DNA from: Solimonas variicoloris DSM 15731
GTDB taxonomy: Bacteria; Pseudomonadota; Gammaproteobacteria; Nevskiales; Nevskiaceae
DNA: 64,000 nucleotides
NCBI RefSeq assembly: GCF_000382285.1
Contig: NZ_KB907927.1
Span: 1-64,000, forward strand
Reading direction: 5' to 3'
In this document: positions 51,479-60,801 of the stretch, in pieces
Layout: each line of letters starts with the position of its first letter
Numbering within the stretch: position 1 is the first letter of the stretch
The notes under the pieces: generated by a model
The model's input: the letters and a program-made list of their open reading frames with translations, nothing else
Database searches by the model: none
What the model was told of the DNA's origin: nothing
Position numbers and translations under genes: made by a program

Positions 51479-54181
51479 ATGAGCGGCGCGGATGCTGGCG
51501 TGCTGACCACCTGTCCTTACTGCGGCGTCGGCTGCGGCGTGCGCGTGCCGGCCGCCGACGCCGCGGTGCAGGGCGACGTCACGCATCCGGCCAACGGCGG
51601 GCGATTGTGCGTGAAAGGCAGCACGCTGCACGAGACGCTGGTGCCGCAGGGCCGCCTGCTGCAACCGCTGCAGCGCGTCGCCGAAAGCGGCCCGGACACG
51701 CTGCAGCCGCTGGCCTGGGATGCGGCGCTGGATCGGATCGCCGCTCGCTTCGCGCGCACGATCGCCGAGCACGGCCCCGACAGCGTCGCGTTCTACGTCT
51801 CCGGCCAGCTGCTGACCGAGGACTACTACGTCGCCAACAAGCTGATGAAGGGCTACATCGGCTCCGGCAACATCGACACCAATTCTCGGTTGTGCATGTC
51901 CTCGGCGGTCGCCGGCCACAAGCGCGCGTTCGGCGAGGACGTGGTGCCCGGCTGCTACGAGGACTTCGAGGTCGCCGATCTGATCGTGCTGGTCGGCTCG
52001 AACACCGCCTGGTGCCACCCGGTGCTGTACCAGCGCATCGTCGCCGCCAAGGAGCGGCGCCCGGCGCTGAAGCTGGTCGTCGTCGACCCGCGGCGCACGC
52101 CGACCTGCGATCTCGCCGATCTGCATCTGCCGCTGCTGCCGGGCAGCGACGTGCCGCTGTTCAATGGCCTGCTGGTCTGGCTCGCCGCGCACGGTGCCGT
52201 CGACCGCGACTTCGTCGACGGCCACACGCGCGGCCTCGACGCGGCGCTGGCCGTGGCCCGCGACAGCGCCGGCGACCTCGACGCGCTGGCACGCCAGTGC
52301 GGCGTGCAGCGCGAGCGCCTCGAAGCGTTCTACGCGCTGTTCGCGGCCACCGAAAAGACCGTCACGCTGTTCTCGCAGGGCGTCAACCAGTCGGGGCAGG
52401 GCACCGACAAGGTCAACAGCATCATCAACTGCCATCTGCTCAGCGGCCGCATCGGCCGGCCCGGCATGGGGCCGTTCTCGATGACCGGCCAGCCGAACGC
52501 GATGGGCGGGCGCGAGGTCGGCGGCCTCGCCAACACGCTGGCCGCGCACCTCGATTTCGCCGAGCCGGCGCAGCGCGCGCTGGTGCAGCGCTTCTGGGCG
52601 AGCCCGCGCATCGCCGAGCGGCCGGGCCTGAAGGCCGTCGACCTGTTCGAGGCCGTGCACGCCGGGCGCATCAAGGCGATCTGGATCGTCGCCACCAATC
52701 CGGTCGTCAGCCTGCCCGACGCCGATCGCGTGCGCGAGGCGCTGCGCCGCTGCGAGTTCGTCGTCGTCTCCGACGTCGTGCAGCACACCGACACCGCGCA
52801 GCTCGCGCACCTGCTGCTGCCGGCGCTGGCCTGGGGCGAAAAGGACGGCACCGTCACCAACTCCGAACGCTGCATCTCGCGCCAGCGCGCCTTCCGGCCG
52901 GCACCTGGCGAGGCGCGGCCGGACTGGTGGGCGTTCGCCGGCGTCGCCGCGCGCATGGGCTGGGCCGAGGCCTTCGCCTACGACACGCCGGCGGCGATCT
53001 TCGACGAGCACGCGCGCCTGTCGGCGTTCGAGAACGACGGCGCCCGCCGCTTCGACCTGCGCGGCCTGGCCGGTCTGACGCGCGCCGAATACGACGCGCT
53101 CGCGCCGATCCGCTGGCCGGTGCTCGAACGCGGGCAGGGCACCGACCGGCTCTACGGCGACGGCCGCTTCTCGCACGCCGACGGCCGCGCCGTGTTCGTG
53201 CCGACCGCACCGGTGGCACCGGCGCATGCGCCGGACGCCGGCTATCCGCTGGTCCTCAACACCGGCCGCGTGCGCGACCAGTGGCACACGATGACGCGCA
53301 CCGGCCTGGCGCCGACGCTCGGCGCCCACCTGCCGGAACCGTACGTCGATCTGCATCCGGCCGACGCCCTGGCCTGCGGCGTGCGCGACGGCGGCCTGGC
53401 GCGCGTGATCTCGCGCTGGGGCTCGCTGGTCGTGCGCGTGCGCAGCAGCGGCGAGCTGCGCCGCGGCCAGGTCTTCGTGCCGATCCACTGGAACGACCAG
53501 TTCGCGTCCGATGCGCGCGTCGGCGCGCTGGTCAATCCGGTCGTCGATCCGCTCAGCGGCGAGCCCGAGTTCAAGCACACGCCGGTGCGCGTCGAGGAGT
53601 TCCGCGCCGACTGGCATGGGCTGGCCTACACGCGCGGCACGGTCGATCTGCAGCGCCTCGCCTGGTGGGCGCGCGTGCAGACCACGGCGGCGCAGCGCTA
53701 CGAGTTCGCCGGCCGCGGCGTCATCGCCGACCGCGCGCAGTGGGCGCGCGCCTTCCTCGGCGTCGACGAGCCGGCGCCGGACTGGATCGAGTATCGTGAC
53801 GACGGCAGCGGCGTCTACCACGCCGCCTACATCCGGGACGGACGCCTGCAAGCCTGCCTTTACATCGCGCCGCGCGAGATGCTGCCGGCCCGCGACTGGT
53901 TCGCCGGGCTGTTCGAGCGCCTGCGCCTGTCGCTGCGCGACCGCGCCAGCCTGATGGCCGCCGAACCGTTCAGCGGCGGCGCCGACGCCGGGCCGCAGGT
54001 CTGTTCCTGCTACAAGGTCGGCCGCAACACCATTCTCAAGGCGATCCGCGAGCAGGGCCTGAGCACGCCCCGGCAGGTCACCGCCTGCCTCAAGGCCGGC
54101 GGCAACTGCGGCTCCTGCCTGCCGGAAATCCGCGGCCTGCTCGCCGAGTGCGCGCTCGTCGAGCGCGCCGAGCCGGCCTGA
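51479..54181 (+). CDS. nasA: Assimilatory nitrate reductase catalytic subunit
   Basis: The product is 900 residues and lacks a signal peptide, so the enzyme is cytoplasmic. The N-terminal [4Fe-4S] cysteines are CPYCGVGC and GRLCVKG. The bis-MGD molybdopterin core includes DTNSRLCMSSAV with the Cys expected to ligate Mo, GSNTAWCHPVLYQR and GQPNAMGGREVGGLANTL. The molydopterin-dinucleotide-binding domain (LNTGRVRDQWHTMTRTG) follows, and a C-terminal BFD-like [2Fe-2S] domain (QVCSCYKVGRNTILKAI, GGNCGSCLPEI) as in Klebsiella NasA. It reduces nitrate to nitrite. The cofactor-biosynthesis genes begin 3 bases after its stop. Confidence 0.96.
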   Translation: MSGADAGVLTTCPYCGVGCGVRVPAADAAVQGDVTHPANGGRLCVKGSTLHETLVPQGRLLQPLQRVAESGPDTLQPLAWDAALDRIAARFARTIAEHGPDSVAFYVSGQLLTEDYYVANKLMKGYIGSGNIDTNSRLCMSSAVAGHKRAFGEDVVPGCYEDFEVADLIVLVGSNTAWCHPVLYQRIVAAKERRPALKLVVVDPRRTPTCDLADLHLPLLPGSDVPLFNGLLVWLAAHGAVDRDFVDGHTRGLDAALAVARDSAGDLDALARQCGVQRERLEAFYALFAATEKTVTLFSQGVNQSGQGTDKVNSIINCHLLSGRIGRPGMGPFSMTGQPNAMGGREVGGLANTLAAHLDFAEPAQRALVQRFWASPRIAERPGLKAVDLFEAVHAGRIKAIWIVATNPVVSLPDADRVREALRRCEFVVVSDVVQHTDTAQLAHLLLPALAWGEKDGTVTNSERCISRQRAFRPAPGEARPDWWAFAGVAARMGWAEAFAYDTPAAIFDEHARLSAFENDGARRFDLRGLAGLTRAEYDALAPIRWPVLERGQGTDRLYGDGRFSHADGRAVFVPTAPVAPAHAPDAGYPLVLNTGRVRDQWHTMTRTGLAPTLGAHLPEPYVDLHPADALACGVRDGGLARVISRWGSLVVRVRSSGELRRGQVFVPIHWNDQFASDARVGALVNPVVDPLSGEPEFKHTPVRVEEFRADWHGLAYTRGTVDLQRLAWWARVQTTAAQRYEFAGRGVIADRAQWARAFLGVDEPAPDWIEYRDDGSGVYHAAYIRDGRLQACLYIAPREMLPARDWFAGLFERLRLSLRDRASLMAAEPFSGGADAGPQVCSCYKVGRNTILKAIREQGLSTPRQVTACLKAGGNCGSCLPEIRGLLAECALVERAEPA

Positions 54182-54184
54182 GCG

Positions 54185-54790
54185 ATGCGCGACGAGGCCC
54201 TGCGCGGGGCAGTCGCCGCCGTCGTGCTCGCCGGCGGACGCGGCACGCGCATGGGCGGCGTCGACAAGGGCCTGCAGGCGCTCGACGGGCGGCCGCTCGC
54301 GCAGCACGTGCTCGAGGCGCTGCGCCCGCAGGTCGCCGAGGTCTGCATCAGCGCCAACCGCCACGCCGAGGCCTACCGTGCGCTCGGCGCCGAGGTGATC
54401 GCCGATGCCTGGCCGGACTTCCGCGGACCGCTCGCCGGCCTGCACGCGGCGCTGGCGCGCGGCACGCACGACTGGTGGCTGGCCGCGCCCTGCGACACGC
54501 CGGGCCTGCCGGCCGATCTGGTCGCGCGCCTGCACGGCGCGGCGCGCGCGCGCGGCCGGCCGGCCGCCTACGCCGTGGTGCGCGGCGAGCCGGTCTATCC
54601 GCTGTGTCTGGTGCAGCAGGGGTGTTTCGACGACTTGCAGCGCGCCTTGCGGGACGGACAATATGCGGTCGGCCGCTGGCTGGCCGGGCAGGGCGCCGTC
54701 GCCGTCGCCATCGACGGCTGGGACGCGCGCCTGCCGCTGAACCTCAACACGCCGCAGCGGCTCGCCGCCGCCCAGAGTGCAAGGCCTTGA
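54185..54790 (+). CDS. mobA: Molybdenum cofactor guanylyltransferase
   Basis: MobA links GMP to molybdopterin, giving the MGD form that NasA needs. It has 201 residues. The nucleotide-binding start AAVVLAGGRGTRMGGVDKGLQAL matches the family G-G-x-x-x-R-M-G-x-x-K loop, and the metal-binding block is APCDTPGLPADL. The end PLNLNTPQRLAAAQ is the normal C-terminal motif. It is tightly coupled to nasA (3-base gap) and to moaA (TTGA overlap). Confidence 0.94.
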   Translation: MRDEALRGAVAAVVLAGGRGTRMGGVDKGLQALDGRPLAQHVLEALRPQVAEVCISANRHAEAYRALGAEVIADAWPDFRGPLAGLHAALARGTHDWWLAAPCDTPGLPADLVARLHGAARARGRPAAYAVVRGEPVYPLCLVQQGCFDDLQRALRDGQYAVGRWLAGQGAVAVAIDGWDARLPLNLNTPQRLAAAQSARP

Positions 54791-55785
54791 ACGCGGGACC
54801 GAACATACCGTCGCAACTGATCGACCAGCACGGACGCCGCAAGCGCAAGCTGCGCATCTCGCTGACCGACCGCTGCAACTTCCGCTGCCGCTACTGCATG
54901 CCGGACACGCCGCAGTGGCTGCCGAAGTCGCAGGTGCTGACGATCGAGGAGATCGTGCGCGTCGCGCGGCTGATGATCGGCGAGGGCATCAGCCACATCC
55001 GCCTGACCGGCGGCGAGCCGCTGCTGCGCCGCGGCCTGCTCGACGTGGTGCGCGCGCTCGACGCGCTGCGCCCGCTCGGCCTGACGCGCATCTCGATGAC
55101 CAGCAATGCCTCGCGGCTGGCGCCGCAGGCGGCGGCGCTGAAGGCGGCCGGTCTCGACGACCTCAACATCAGCCTCGACAGCGTCGATCCCGACACCTTC
55201 CGGCGCATGACCGGTCGCGAGCTGGCGCCGGTCGTCGACGGCATCGACGCGGCGCGCGCCGCCGGCCTGCCGCTCAAGCTCAACAGCGTGCTGCTGCGCG
55301 ACGACAACGGCGGGCAGATCGTCGCGCTCGCCGAATGGGCGCGGGCGCGCGGCCTGCCGCTGCGCTTCATCGAATACATGCCGCTCGACGAACCGGGCCG
55401 CTGGCAGCGCGCGCAGGTCGTCGCCGAAGCCGAGATCCTCGCCGCGCTGCGCGGCCGCTTCGGCGTCGAGCCGCTGCCGCGCAGCGCCGATCCGGCGACG
55501 CGCTACCGCCTCGACGGCGAATACGAAGTCGGCGTGATCTCGACCGTCAGCAACCCGTTCTGCGCGAGCTGCGACCGCCTGCGGCTGACCGCGACCGGCG
55601 AGCTCTACACCTGCCTGTTCGCGACCCAGGGCACGCCGCTGCGCGAACGCCTGCGCGGCGGCGACAGCGACGCGCAGCTGCTCGAACGGATTCGCGACGC
55701 GGTCTGGCACAAGCCGGCCGGCTATGCCGCGCAGCCGCGCGCGCCGGTCGAGCGCCCGATCACCATGCACGCGATGGGCGGCTGA
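54787..55785 (+). CDS. moaA: GTP 3',8-cyclase
   Basis: This radical-SAM enzyme makes the first molybdopterin intermediate from GTP. It has 332 residues from a TTG start at 54787 that overlaps the mobA stop. The N-terminal cluster is CNFRCRYC (preceded by LRISLTDR), GGEPLLR is the SAM-binding glycine motif, and NPFCASCDRLRLTATGELYTCLF supplies the second cluster's cysteines. The protein ends with the essential diglycine (MHAMGG). No other start gives the complete N-terminus. Confidence 0.95.
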   Translation: MNAGPNIPSQLIDQHGRRKRKLRISLTDRCNFRCRYCMPDTPQWLPKSQVLTIEEIVRVARLMIGEGISHIRLTGGEPLLRRGLLDVVRALDALRPLGLTRISMTSNASRLAPQAAALKAAGLDDLNISLDSVDPDTFRRMTGRELAPVVDGIDAARAAGLPLKLNSVLLRDDNGGQIVALAEWARARGLPLRFIEYMPLDEPGRWQRAQVVAEAEILAALRGRFGVEPLPRSADPATRYRLDGEYEVGVISTVSNPFCASCDRLRLTATGELYTCLFATQGTPLRERLRGGDSDAQLLERIRDAVWHKPAGYAAQPRAPVERPITMHAMGG

Positions 55786-55807
55786 AGCGCCCGCGAATCT
55801 GCCGACG

Positions 55808-56056
55808 ATGACGACCATCACCTTCGAATTCCACGGCCAGCTGCTGCGCCTCGCCGGCGCCACCACGCAGGCCGTCAGCGTGCCGGCGCCGGCAACGCTG
55901 GCCGCCGCGCTCGACGCGCTCGCCGTCGCGCGCCCCGAGCTGGGCACCGCGCTGGCGCGCTGCGCCTGCGCGATCGGCGACCGCCTGATCCTGCGCCGCG
56001 ACGCGCTGCAGGGCGGCGAGACGGTCGCGCTGCTGCCGCCGGTCGCCGGCGGCTGA
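55808..56056 (+). CDS. moaD: Molybdopterin synthase sulfur-carrier subunit
   Basis: The product is 82 residues with a ubiquitin-like fold. The C-terminus [10 protein letters not shown] ends with the Gly-Gly that is thiocarboxylated and donates sulfur to the precursor in the MoaE active site. It begins 22 bases after moaA. Its large partner moaE is two genes further down, separated by yjdM. Confidence 0.92.
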   Translation: MTTITFEFHGQLLRLAGATTQAVSVPAPATLAAALDALAVARPELGTALARCACAIGDRLILRRDALQGGETVALLPPVAGG

Positions 56057-56148
56057 GTCGCCCGGCACGGCGCCCGTTTCCCTGCGCGGCGCTGCAAATG
56101 GGACAATGGCGATTCCAGCCACCAATCCCTGTTCGACGAAGAAACGGA

Positions 56149-56496
56149 ATGAACGAGTTGCCGAATTGCCCGAAGTGCGGTTCCACCTATACCTATCAGG
56201 ACGGCGAGCTGTACATCTGCCCCGAGTGCTCGCACGAGTGGTCGGCGCAAGCCGCCGCCGCCGAGGAGCCGGTCGAGACCGGTCTGGTCGTCAAGGACGC
56301 CAACGGCAATCTGCTGCAGGACGGCGACGCGGTGACGGTCATCAAGGACCTCAAGGTCAAGGGCTCGTCGGCCGTCGTCAAGGTCGGCACCAAGGTGCGC
56401 AACATCCGCCTCGTCGAAGGCGATCACAACATCGACTGCCGCATCGACGGCATCGGCGACATGAAGCTCAAGTCCGAGTTCGTGCGCAAGGCCTGA
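56149..56496 (+). CDS. yjdM: PhnA/YjdM-family zinc-ribbon protein
   Basis: The product is 115 residues, with an N-terminal zinc ribbon ([25 protein letters not shown]) and a C-terminal SH3-like domain ([47 protein letters not shown]), matching YjdM closely in length and sequence. Despite the old name PhnA, it is not a phosphonoacetate hydrolase in most bacteria, and its role is unclear. It sits between moaD and moaE, 92 bases from the former and 49 from the latter, so it may be a passenger in the cofactor operon. Confidence 0.92.
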   Translation: MNELPNCPKCGSTYTYQDGELYICPECSHEWSAQAAAAEEPVETGLVVKDANGNLLQDGDAVTVIKDLKVKGSSAVVKVGTKVRNIRLVEGDHNIDCRIDGIGDMKLKSEFVRKA

Positions 56497-56545
56497 GACG
56501 GCGCGCGGGCCGGCGCACGACCAACGCGAAGAGGTGGCAGGCGAG

Positions 56546-57064
56546 ATGAACGGCACTTCCGATCTTCCCCGCATCCAGGACCAGCCGCTGCAGCTCGAGC
56601 CGCTGCTGGCCTGGGGCACCCATCCGGAATGCGGCGGCCTGGCGCTGTTCGCCGGCACCGTGCGCGATCATCACGACGCCAAGCCGGTGCTGAGCCTGGC
56701 CTACACGGCCTACGCGCCGCTCGCCGAGAAACAGATCCGCGATATCGAGCGCGCCGTCGCCGCGAAGCACGGCGTGCCGTATCTGCGCGTCGTGCACCGC
56801 GTCGGCGCTCTGGCCATCGGCGAGGTCGCAATCTACTGCGTGGCGCGCGCGCCGCATCGTGCCGAGGCCTTCGCCGCGTGCAAGGAGGCGGTCGACCGCA
56901 CCAAGCACGAGGTGCCGATCTGGAAGGAAGAGTTCTACGCCGACGGCAGCAGCGCCTTCGTCGAGGGCTGCTGCATCCGTCCCGACGCCGAGGCCGAGGC
57001 GGCGCCGCATCCGCACGCACACGCGCATCACCATCAGGAAGCTCATGAGCACCGCCACGGCTGA
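56546..57064 (+). CDS. moaE: Molybdopterin synthase catalytic subunit with His-rich tail
   Basis: The product is 172 residues. The MoaE core is complete: GGLALFAGTVRDHHDAKPVLSLAYTAY, HRVGALAIGEVAIYCVARAPHRAEAF and the active-site VPIWKEEFYADGS with the conserved lysine. The last 20 residues are a histidine-rich extension (HPHAHAHHH, HEHRH) not seen in usual MoaE proteins (about 150 residues), which could bind metal. The start at 56546 is preferred over a GTG at 56534, whose ribosome-binding site would be too close. Confidence 0.93.
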   Translation: MNGTSDLPRIQDQPLQLEPLLAWGTHPECGGLALFAGTVRDHHDAKPVLSLAYTAYAPLAEKQIRDIERAVAAKHGVPYLRVVHRVGALAIGEVAIYCVARAPHRAEAFAACKEAVDRTKHEVPIWKEEFYADGSSAFVEGCCIRPDAEAEAAPHPHAHAHHHQEAHEHRHG

Positions 57065-57091
57065 GCGCCGCGGCCCGAGGAGAAGCCGTCC

Positions 57092-58015
57092 ATGAAAGAC
57101 GTGGGCATGAAGCCGGAGTCGCTGCGCCGCGCGCGCGCCTCGGCCGAGCTGCTGGCGCCGCCGCATTGCATCGAGCGCCTGCGCAGCGGCGACACCGAGA
57201 AGGGCGATCCGCTGAAGACGGCGCGCGTCGCCGGCATTCTCGCCGCCAAGCGCACCGACGAACTGATCCCGCTCTGCCATCCGCTGCCGATCCATCGCGC
57301 CGACGTCGACTTCGAGCTCGGCGAGGATCGCGTGAAGATCATCGCCAAGGTCGAGACCATCGGCCCGACCGGCGTCGAGATGGAGGCGCTGACCGCGGCC
57401 AGCCTCGCCGCGCTGACGATCTACGACATGCTCAAGCCGTACTGCGAGCCGGCCGAGCTGGTGATCCGCGAATGCCGGCTCGACGAGAAGCGCGGCGGCA
57501 AGTCGCATTACAAGCGCCGGCTGCCGGCGCCGGTCGCCGCCGCGGTGCTGGTGCTGTCGGACACGGTCGCCGCCGGCCGCAAGCCGGACACCGCCGGCCG
57601 CGCAGTGGAGGCCGAGCTTGCCGCCGCCGGCTTCGCGCCGATTCATTACGCGGTGCTGCCCGACGAGCCGGTGCTGCTGCTCGACACCGTGCAGCAGCTG
57701 CGCGCCGAGTACGCGCTGATCGTCACCGTCGGCGGCACCGGCATCGGCCGCCGCGACATCAGCGTCGATACGCTGCGGCCGCTGATCGACCGCGAGCTGC
57801 CGGGCCTGATGGAGGCGGCGCGCGCCTTCGGCCAGCGCCGCACGCCGTACGCGGCGCTGTCGCGCGGCATCGCCGGCTTTTCCGGCGACACGCTGCTGCT
57901 GACGCTGCCGGGCAGCCGCGGCGGCGCCAGCGAATCGCTGGCGGCGATCCTGCCGTCGCTCGTGCACATCTTCGAAGTGCGGCGCGACGTGCCGCACGCC
58001 GGCGGCTACCAGTGA
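57092..58015 (+). CDS. moaCB: Bifunctional MoaC/MoaB molybdenum cofactor protein
   Basis: The product is 307 residues joining two pathway enzymes. Residues 1-145 are MoaC, which makes cyclic pyranopterin phosphate (ERLRSGDTEKGDPLKTARVAGILAAKRT, LIPLCHPLPI, GVEMEALTAASLAALTIYDMLK). Residues 150-307 are a MoaB/MogA-type domain (VLVLSDTVAAGRKPDTAGRAVEAEL, IVTVGGTGIGRRDISVDTL, LPGSRGGASESLAAI) that adenylylates molybdopterin or helps metal insertion. The fusion is known in some proteobacteria. The MoaC start lacks some usual N-terminal residues, so a slightly upstream start is possible but not seen. Confidence 0.92.
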   Translation: MKDVGMKPESLRRARASAELLAPPHCIERLRSGDTEKGDPLKTARVAGILAAKRTDELIPLCHPLPIHRADVDFELGEDRVKIIAKVETIGPTGVEMEALTAASLAALTIYDMLKPYCEPAELVIRECRLDEKRGGKSHYKRRLPAPVAAAVLVLSDTVAAGRKPDTAGRAVEAELAAAGFAPIHYAVLPDEPVLLLDTVQQLRAEYALIVTVGGTGIGRRDISVDTLRPLIDRELPGLMEAARAFGQRRTPYAALSRGIAGFSGDTLLLTLPGSRGGASESLAAILPSLVHIFEVRRDVPHAGGYQ

Positions 58016-58022
58016 GCCGGCC

Positions 58023-59267
58023 GTGAGCCACGACGACCGCTGCGGCCACGGCGCGCTGCTGGCGCTCGACGACGCGCTCGCCGCCTACCACCGCGAGGTG
58101 CGGCCGCTGGCGGCGGAGACGCGGCCGCTCGGCGAGGCCCTGGGCCGCGTGCTCGCCGCGCCGGTCGCCGCGCGCGTCGATCTGCCGATGTACACGCAGA
58201 GCGCTGTCGATGGCTACGCGCTGCGCGCTGCGGACCTCGTCGGCGCCGCGCCCGGCGCGCCGCGGCGGCTGCCGCTGTGCGGCGAGGTGCGCGCCGGCGT
58301 GGCGCCGCAGGACGCGCTGCCGCCGGGCCAGGCGATGCGCATCTTCACCGGCGGCCGCCTGCCGGCCGGCGCCGACACGGTCGCGCGCCAGGAAATCGTC
58401 GAGCGCGACGGGGCCGCCGCGCTGCTGCGCGAGGCGCTGGCGCCCGGCACCGACGTGCGCGAGCGCGGCGAGGAACTGCGCGCGGGTGCCGAGCTGGCCG
58501 CGGCCGGCCAGCGCCTGCATGCCGGACTGATCGCGGCGCTGGCGATGGCCGGCGTCGATGCCGTGCGCGTGGTGCGCGCGCCGCGCGTCAGCCTGCTCGT
58601 TACCGGCGACGAGGTGGCCGCGTCGGCGCCCGGCGAGGCCGGCGTCTACGATGCCAACGGCCCGCTGCTGCGCAGCTGGTTCGCCGAACACGGCTACGAG
58701 CCGCCGCGCACCATCTACGTGCCGGACGAGCGCGCGCAGCTGAGCCGGGCGCTGGCCGATGCGCTCGCCGACAGCGATCTGGTGCTGAGCACCGGCGGCG
58801 TCTCGGTCGGCGATCACGATCTGGTGCGGCCGGTCGCCGCCGCGCTCGGTGTGCGCGAGGTGTTCTGGCAGGTCGCGCAGAAGCCGGGCAAGCCGCTGTA
58901 CTTCGGCGTGCGCGACGACGGCGACGCGCGCCGTCTGATCCTCGGCCTGCCGGGCAATCCGGGCGCGGTGCTGATCGGTCTGTACGTGCACGTCGCCGCG
59001 CTGCTCGCGCAGCTCGAAGCCGCTGCCGCGCCGGCGCCGGCCTGGCGCGCCGGCCGGCTCGCCGCGGCGGTGCGCGCCGACGCCCGCGAGCAGCTGCTGC
59101 GCATGGCCGTGCGCGTCGACGCCGACGGTTGCCTCGTGCTCGAACGCCTCGGCCGCCAGGCCTCGCACATGCTCAGCAATCTCGCCGCCGCCGGCGCGCT
59201 GGCCCGCGTGCCGGCCGGCCGGGCGCTCGACGCCGGCGCGATCGTGCAGTGGCTGCCGCTGCCGTGA
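58023..59267 (+). CDS. moeA: Molybdopterin molybdenumtransferase
   Basis: MoeA inserts molybdate into adenylylated molybdopterin. It has 414 residues from GTG at 58023. The conserved blocks are DLPMYTQSAVDGYALRAAD, RIFTGGRLPAGADTVARQE, VSLLVTGDEVA, VYDANGPLLRSWF, LVLSTGGVSVGDHDLV and the C-terminal ILGLPGNPGAVLIGLYV. It starts 7 bases after moaCB, continuing the operon. Confidence 0.95.
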   Translation: MSHDDRCGHGALLALDDALAAYHREVRPLAAETRPLGEALGRVLAAPVAARVDLPMYTQSAVDGYALRAADLVGAAPGAPRRLPLCGEVRAGVAPQDALPPGQAMRIFTGGRLPAGADTVARQEIVERDGAAALLREALAPGTDVRERGEELRAGAELAAAGQRLHAGLIAALAMAGVDAVRVVRAPRVSLLVTGDEVAASAPGEAGVYDANGPLLRSWFAEHGYEPPRTIYVPDERAQLSRALADALADSDLVLSTGGVSVGDHDLVRPVAAALGVREVFWQVAQKPGKPLYFGVRDDGDARRLILGLPGNPGAVLIGLYVHVAALLAQLEAAAAPAPAWRAGRLAAAVRADAREQLLRMAVRVDADGCLVLERLGRQASHMLSNLAAAGALARVPAGRALDAGAIVQWLPLP

Positions 59268-59325
59268 CGGCGACCGCTGGCGGCTCGCCGCCGTCGCGCG
59301 CAGCCGCGACGAGGAGGCGTGAACG

Positions 59326-60141
59326 ATGACGAAACGACGCAGTGCTCCGACGTTTCAGGCCGAACCCGGCCTGCAGTTCGGCGCCGGCCTGGCCGCCAAC
59401 GGTACGCGCATCGCGCTGCTCGAGCGCATCGGCGAGACCGGTTCGATCACGGCCGCGGCCAAGGCGGTCGGCCTGAGCTACAAGGCCGCCTGGGATGCGA
59501 TCGCGGCGATGAACAATCTCGCCGACCGGCCGCTGGTCGAGCGCAGTGCGGGCGGACGCGGCGGCGGTGGCACGCGGCTGACCGAGCGCGGCCAGGAGCT
59601 GGTGCAGAGCTTCCGGCGCATGGAGGCGCAGCACCGCCGCTTCATCGAATCCTTGAACGAGACGGGCGCGCAGGACGGCGACGACTGGCGCGTGCTGGGG
59701 AGGCTGGCGATGCAGACGAGCGCGCGCAATCAGTTCGCGGGCCGCGTCACCAAGCGCACGCGCGGCGTGGTCAACGACGAGATCGAGCTGCGCCTGTCGG
59801 GCGGCGAGACCCTGGTGGCGACGGTGACGCGCGAGAGCAGCGAGGCGCTGGGCCTGAAGCGCGGCGCCGAGGCGGTGGCGCTGGTCAAGGCTTCCTCGGT
59901 GATCGTCGCGGTCGACGACGGCGCGCCGCTGCGGCTGTCGGCGCGCAACCAGCTACGCGGCACGATCGAGGCCGTGCACAAGGGCGCGGTCAACAGCGAA
60001 GTGCTGATCGCGCTCGCCGGCGGCAACACGGTCGCCGCGATCATCACCAACGGCAGCGCCGAGGCGCTCGGCCTCGCCGTCGGCACGCCGGCGCTGGCGC
60101 TGTTCAAGTCCTCGAGCGTGATTCTCGCGGTCGCGCCGTAG
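59326..60141 (+). CDS. modE: Molybdate-responsive regulator ModE
   Basis: The product is 271 residues. The N-terminal winged helix (ERIGETGSITAAAKAVGLSYKAAWDAIAAMNNL, GGGGTRLTERGQELV) is followed by two C-terminal Mop/TOBE molybdate-binding domains (SARNQFAGRVTKRTRGVVNDEIEL and SARNQLRGTIEAVHKGAVNSEVLIAL). Molybdate-loaded ModE represses the molybdate transporter. A matching operator lies before modA 2.2 kb away, on the converging operon. It lies 58 bases after moeA, so it may be the last gene of the cofactor operon. Confidence 0.95.
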   Translation: MTKRRSAPTFQAEPGLQFGAGLAANGTRIALLERIGETGSITAAAKAVGLSYKAAWDAIAAMNNLADRPLVERSAGGRGGGGTRLTERGQELVQSFRRMEAQHRRFIESLNETGAQDGDDWRVLGRLAMQTSARNQFAGRVTKRTRGVVNDEIELRLSGGETLVATVTRESSEALGLKRGAEAVALVKASSVIVAVDDGAPLRLSARNQLRGTIEAVHKGAVNSEVLIALAGGNTVAAIITNGSAEALGLAVGTPALALFKSSSVILAVAP

Positions 60142-60156
60142 TTCCGGCCGGCGCTT

Positions 60157-60801
60157 CTACGCGGCCGCCGGCAGGCGGCCGGCCTCGATCTCGACGATGA
60201 CGCCGCCGAGCGCAGCGACTTCCTCGCGCGCGTGCGTCACGTACAGCATCGGGATGCGGGTCTCGTCGCGGATGCGCGCGAGGAACGGCAGGATCTGCGC
60301 CTTGAGCCGCGTGTCGAGCGCGGCGAGCGGCTCGTCGAGCAGCAGCAGGCGCGGCGCATAGAGCAGCGCGCGGCCGAGCGCGACGCGCTGGCGCTCGCCG
60401 CCGGACAGCTGGCCCGGCCGGCGTTCGAGCAGTGGCCCGATTTCCAGCAGTTCCAGCACGCTGGCCAGCTCGAAGCGGCGCTGCGCCGGCGGCAGGCCCT
60501 GCATGCCGTAGAGCAGATTGGCGCGCACCGACAGATGCGGGAACAGCTGGCCGTCCTGGAACACGAGTCCGAAGTGGCGGCGGTGCGCCGGCACGAACAG
60601 GCCGCGCGCGGCGTCGGCCAGGATCTCGCCGTCGAAGGCGACCGTGCCGTCCTGCGGGCGCAGCAGGCCGGCGATCAGCGCCAGCAGCGTGCTCTTGCCG
60701 GCGCCGGACGGACCGCAGATGCCGGTGACCGGCGCCGACAGCGTGGCGCGCGCGTCCAGGGTGAACGCGCCGCGGCGGTAGCGGCAGTCAAGCGTCAGCA
60801 C
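60157..60801 (-). CDS. modC: Molybdate ABC transporter ATPase, short form
   Basis: The product is 214 residues and contains a complete ABC core: Walker A GPSGAGKST, Q-loop FQDGQLF, signature LSGGERQR, Walker B LLLLDEPLAALD and switch H in VTHAREE. It lacks the C-terminal Mop/TOBE regulatory domain (about 120-140 residues) of the E. coli protein, so it cannot sense molybdate itself. It overlaps modB by 14 bases and converges on modE. Confidence 0.93.
   Translation of the reverse strand: MLTLDCRYRRGAFTLDARATLSAPVTGICGPSGAGKSTLLALIAGLLRPQDGTVAFDGEILADAARGLFVPAHRRHFGLVFQDGQLFPHLSVRANLLYGMQGLPPAQRRFELASVLELLEIGPLLERRPGQLSGGERQRVALGRALLYAPRLLLLDEPLAALDTRLKAQILPFLARIRDETRIPMLYVTHAREEVAALGGVIVEIEAGRLPAAA

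Noticed and set aside
51332-54661. 1109-codon minus-strand open frame opposite nasA and mobA
   Set aside because: Shadow of a certain nitrate reductase gene.
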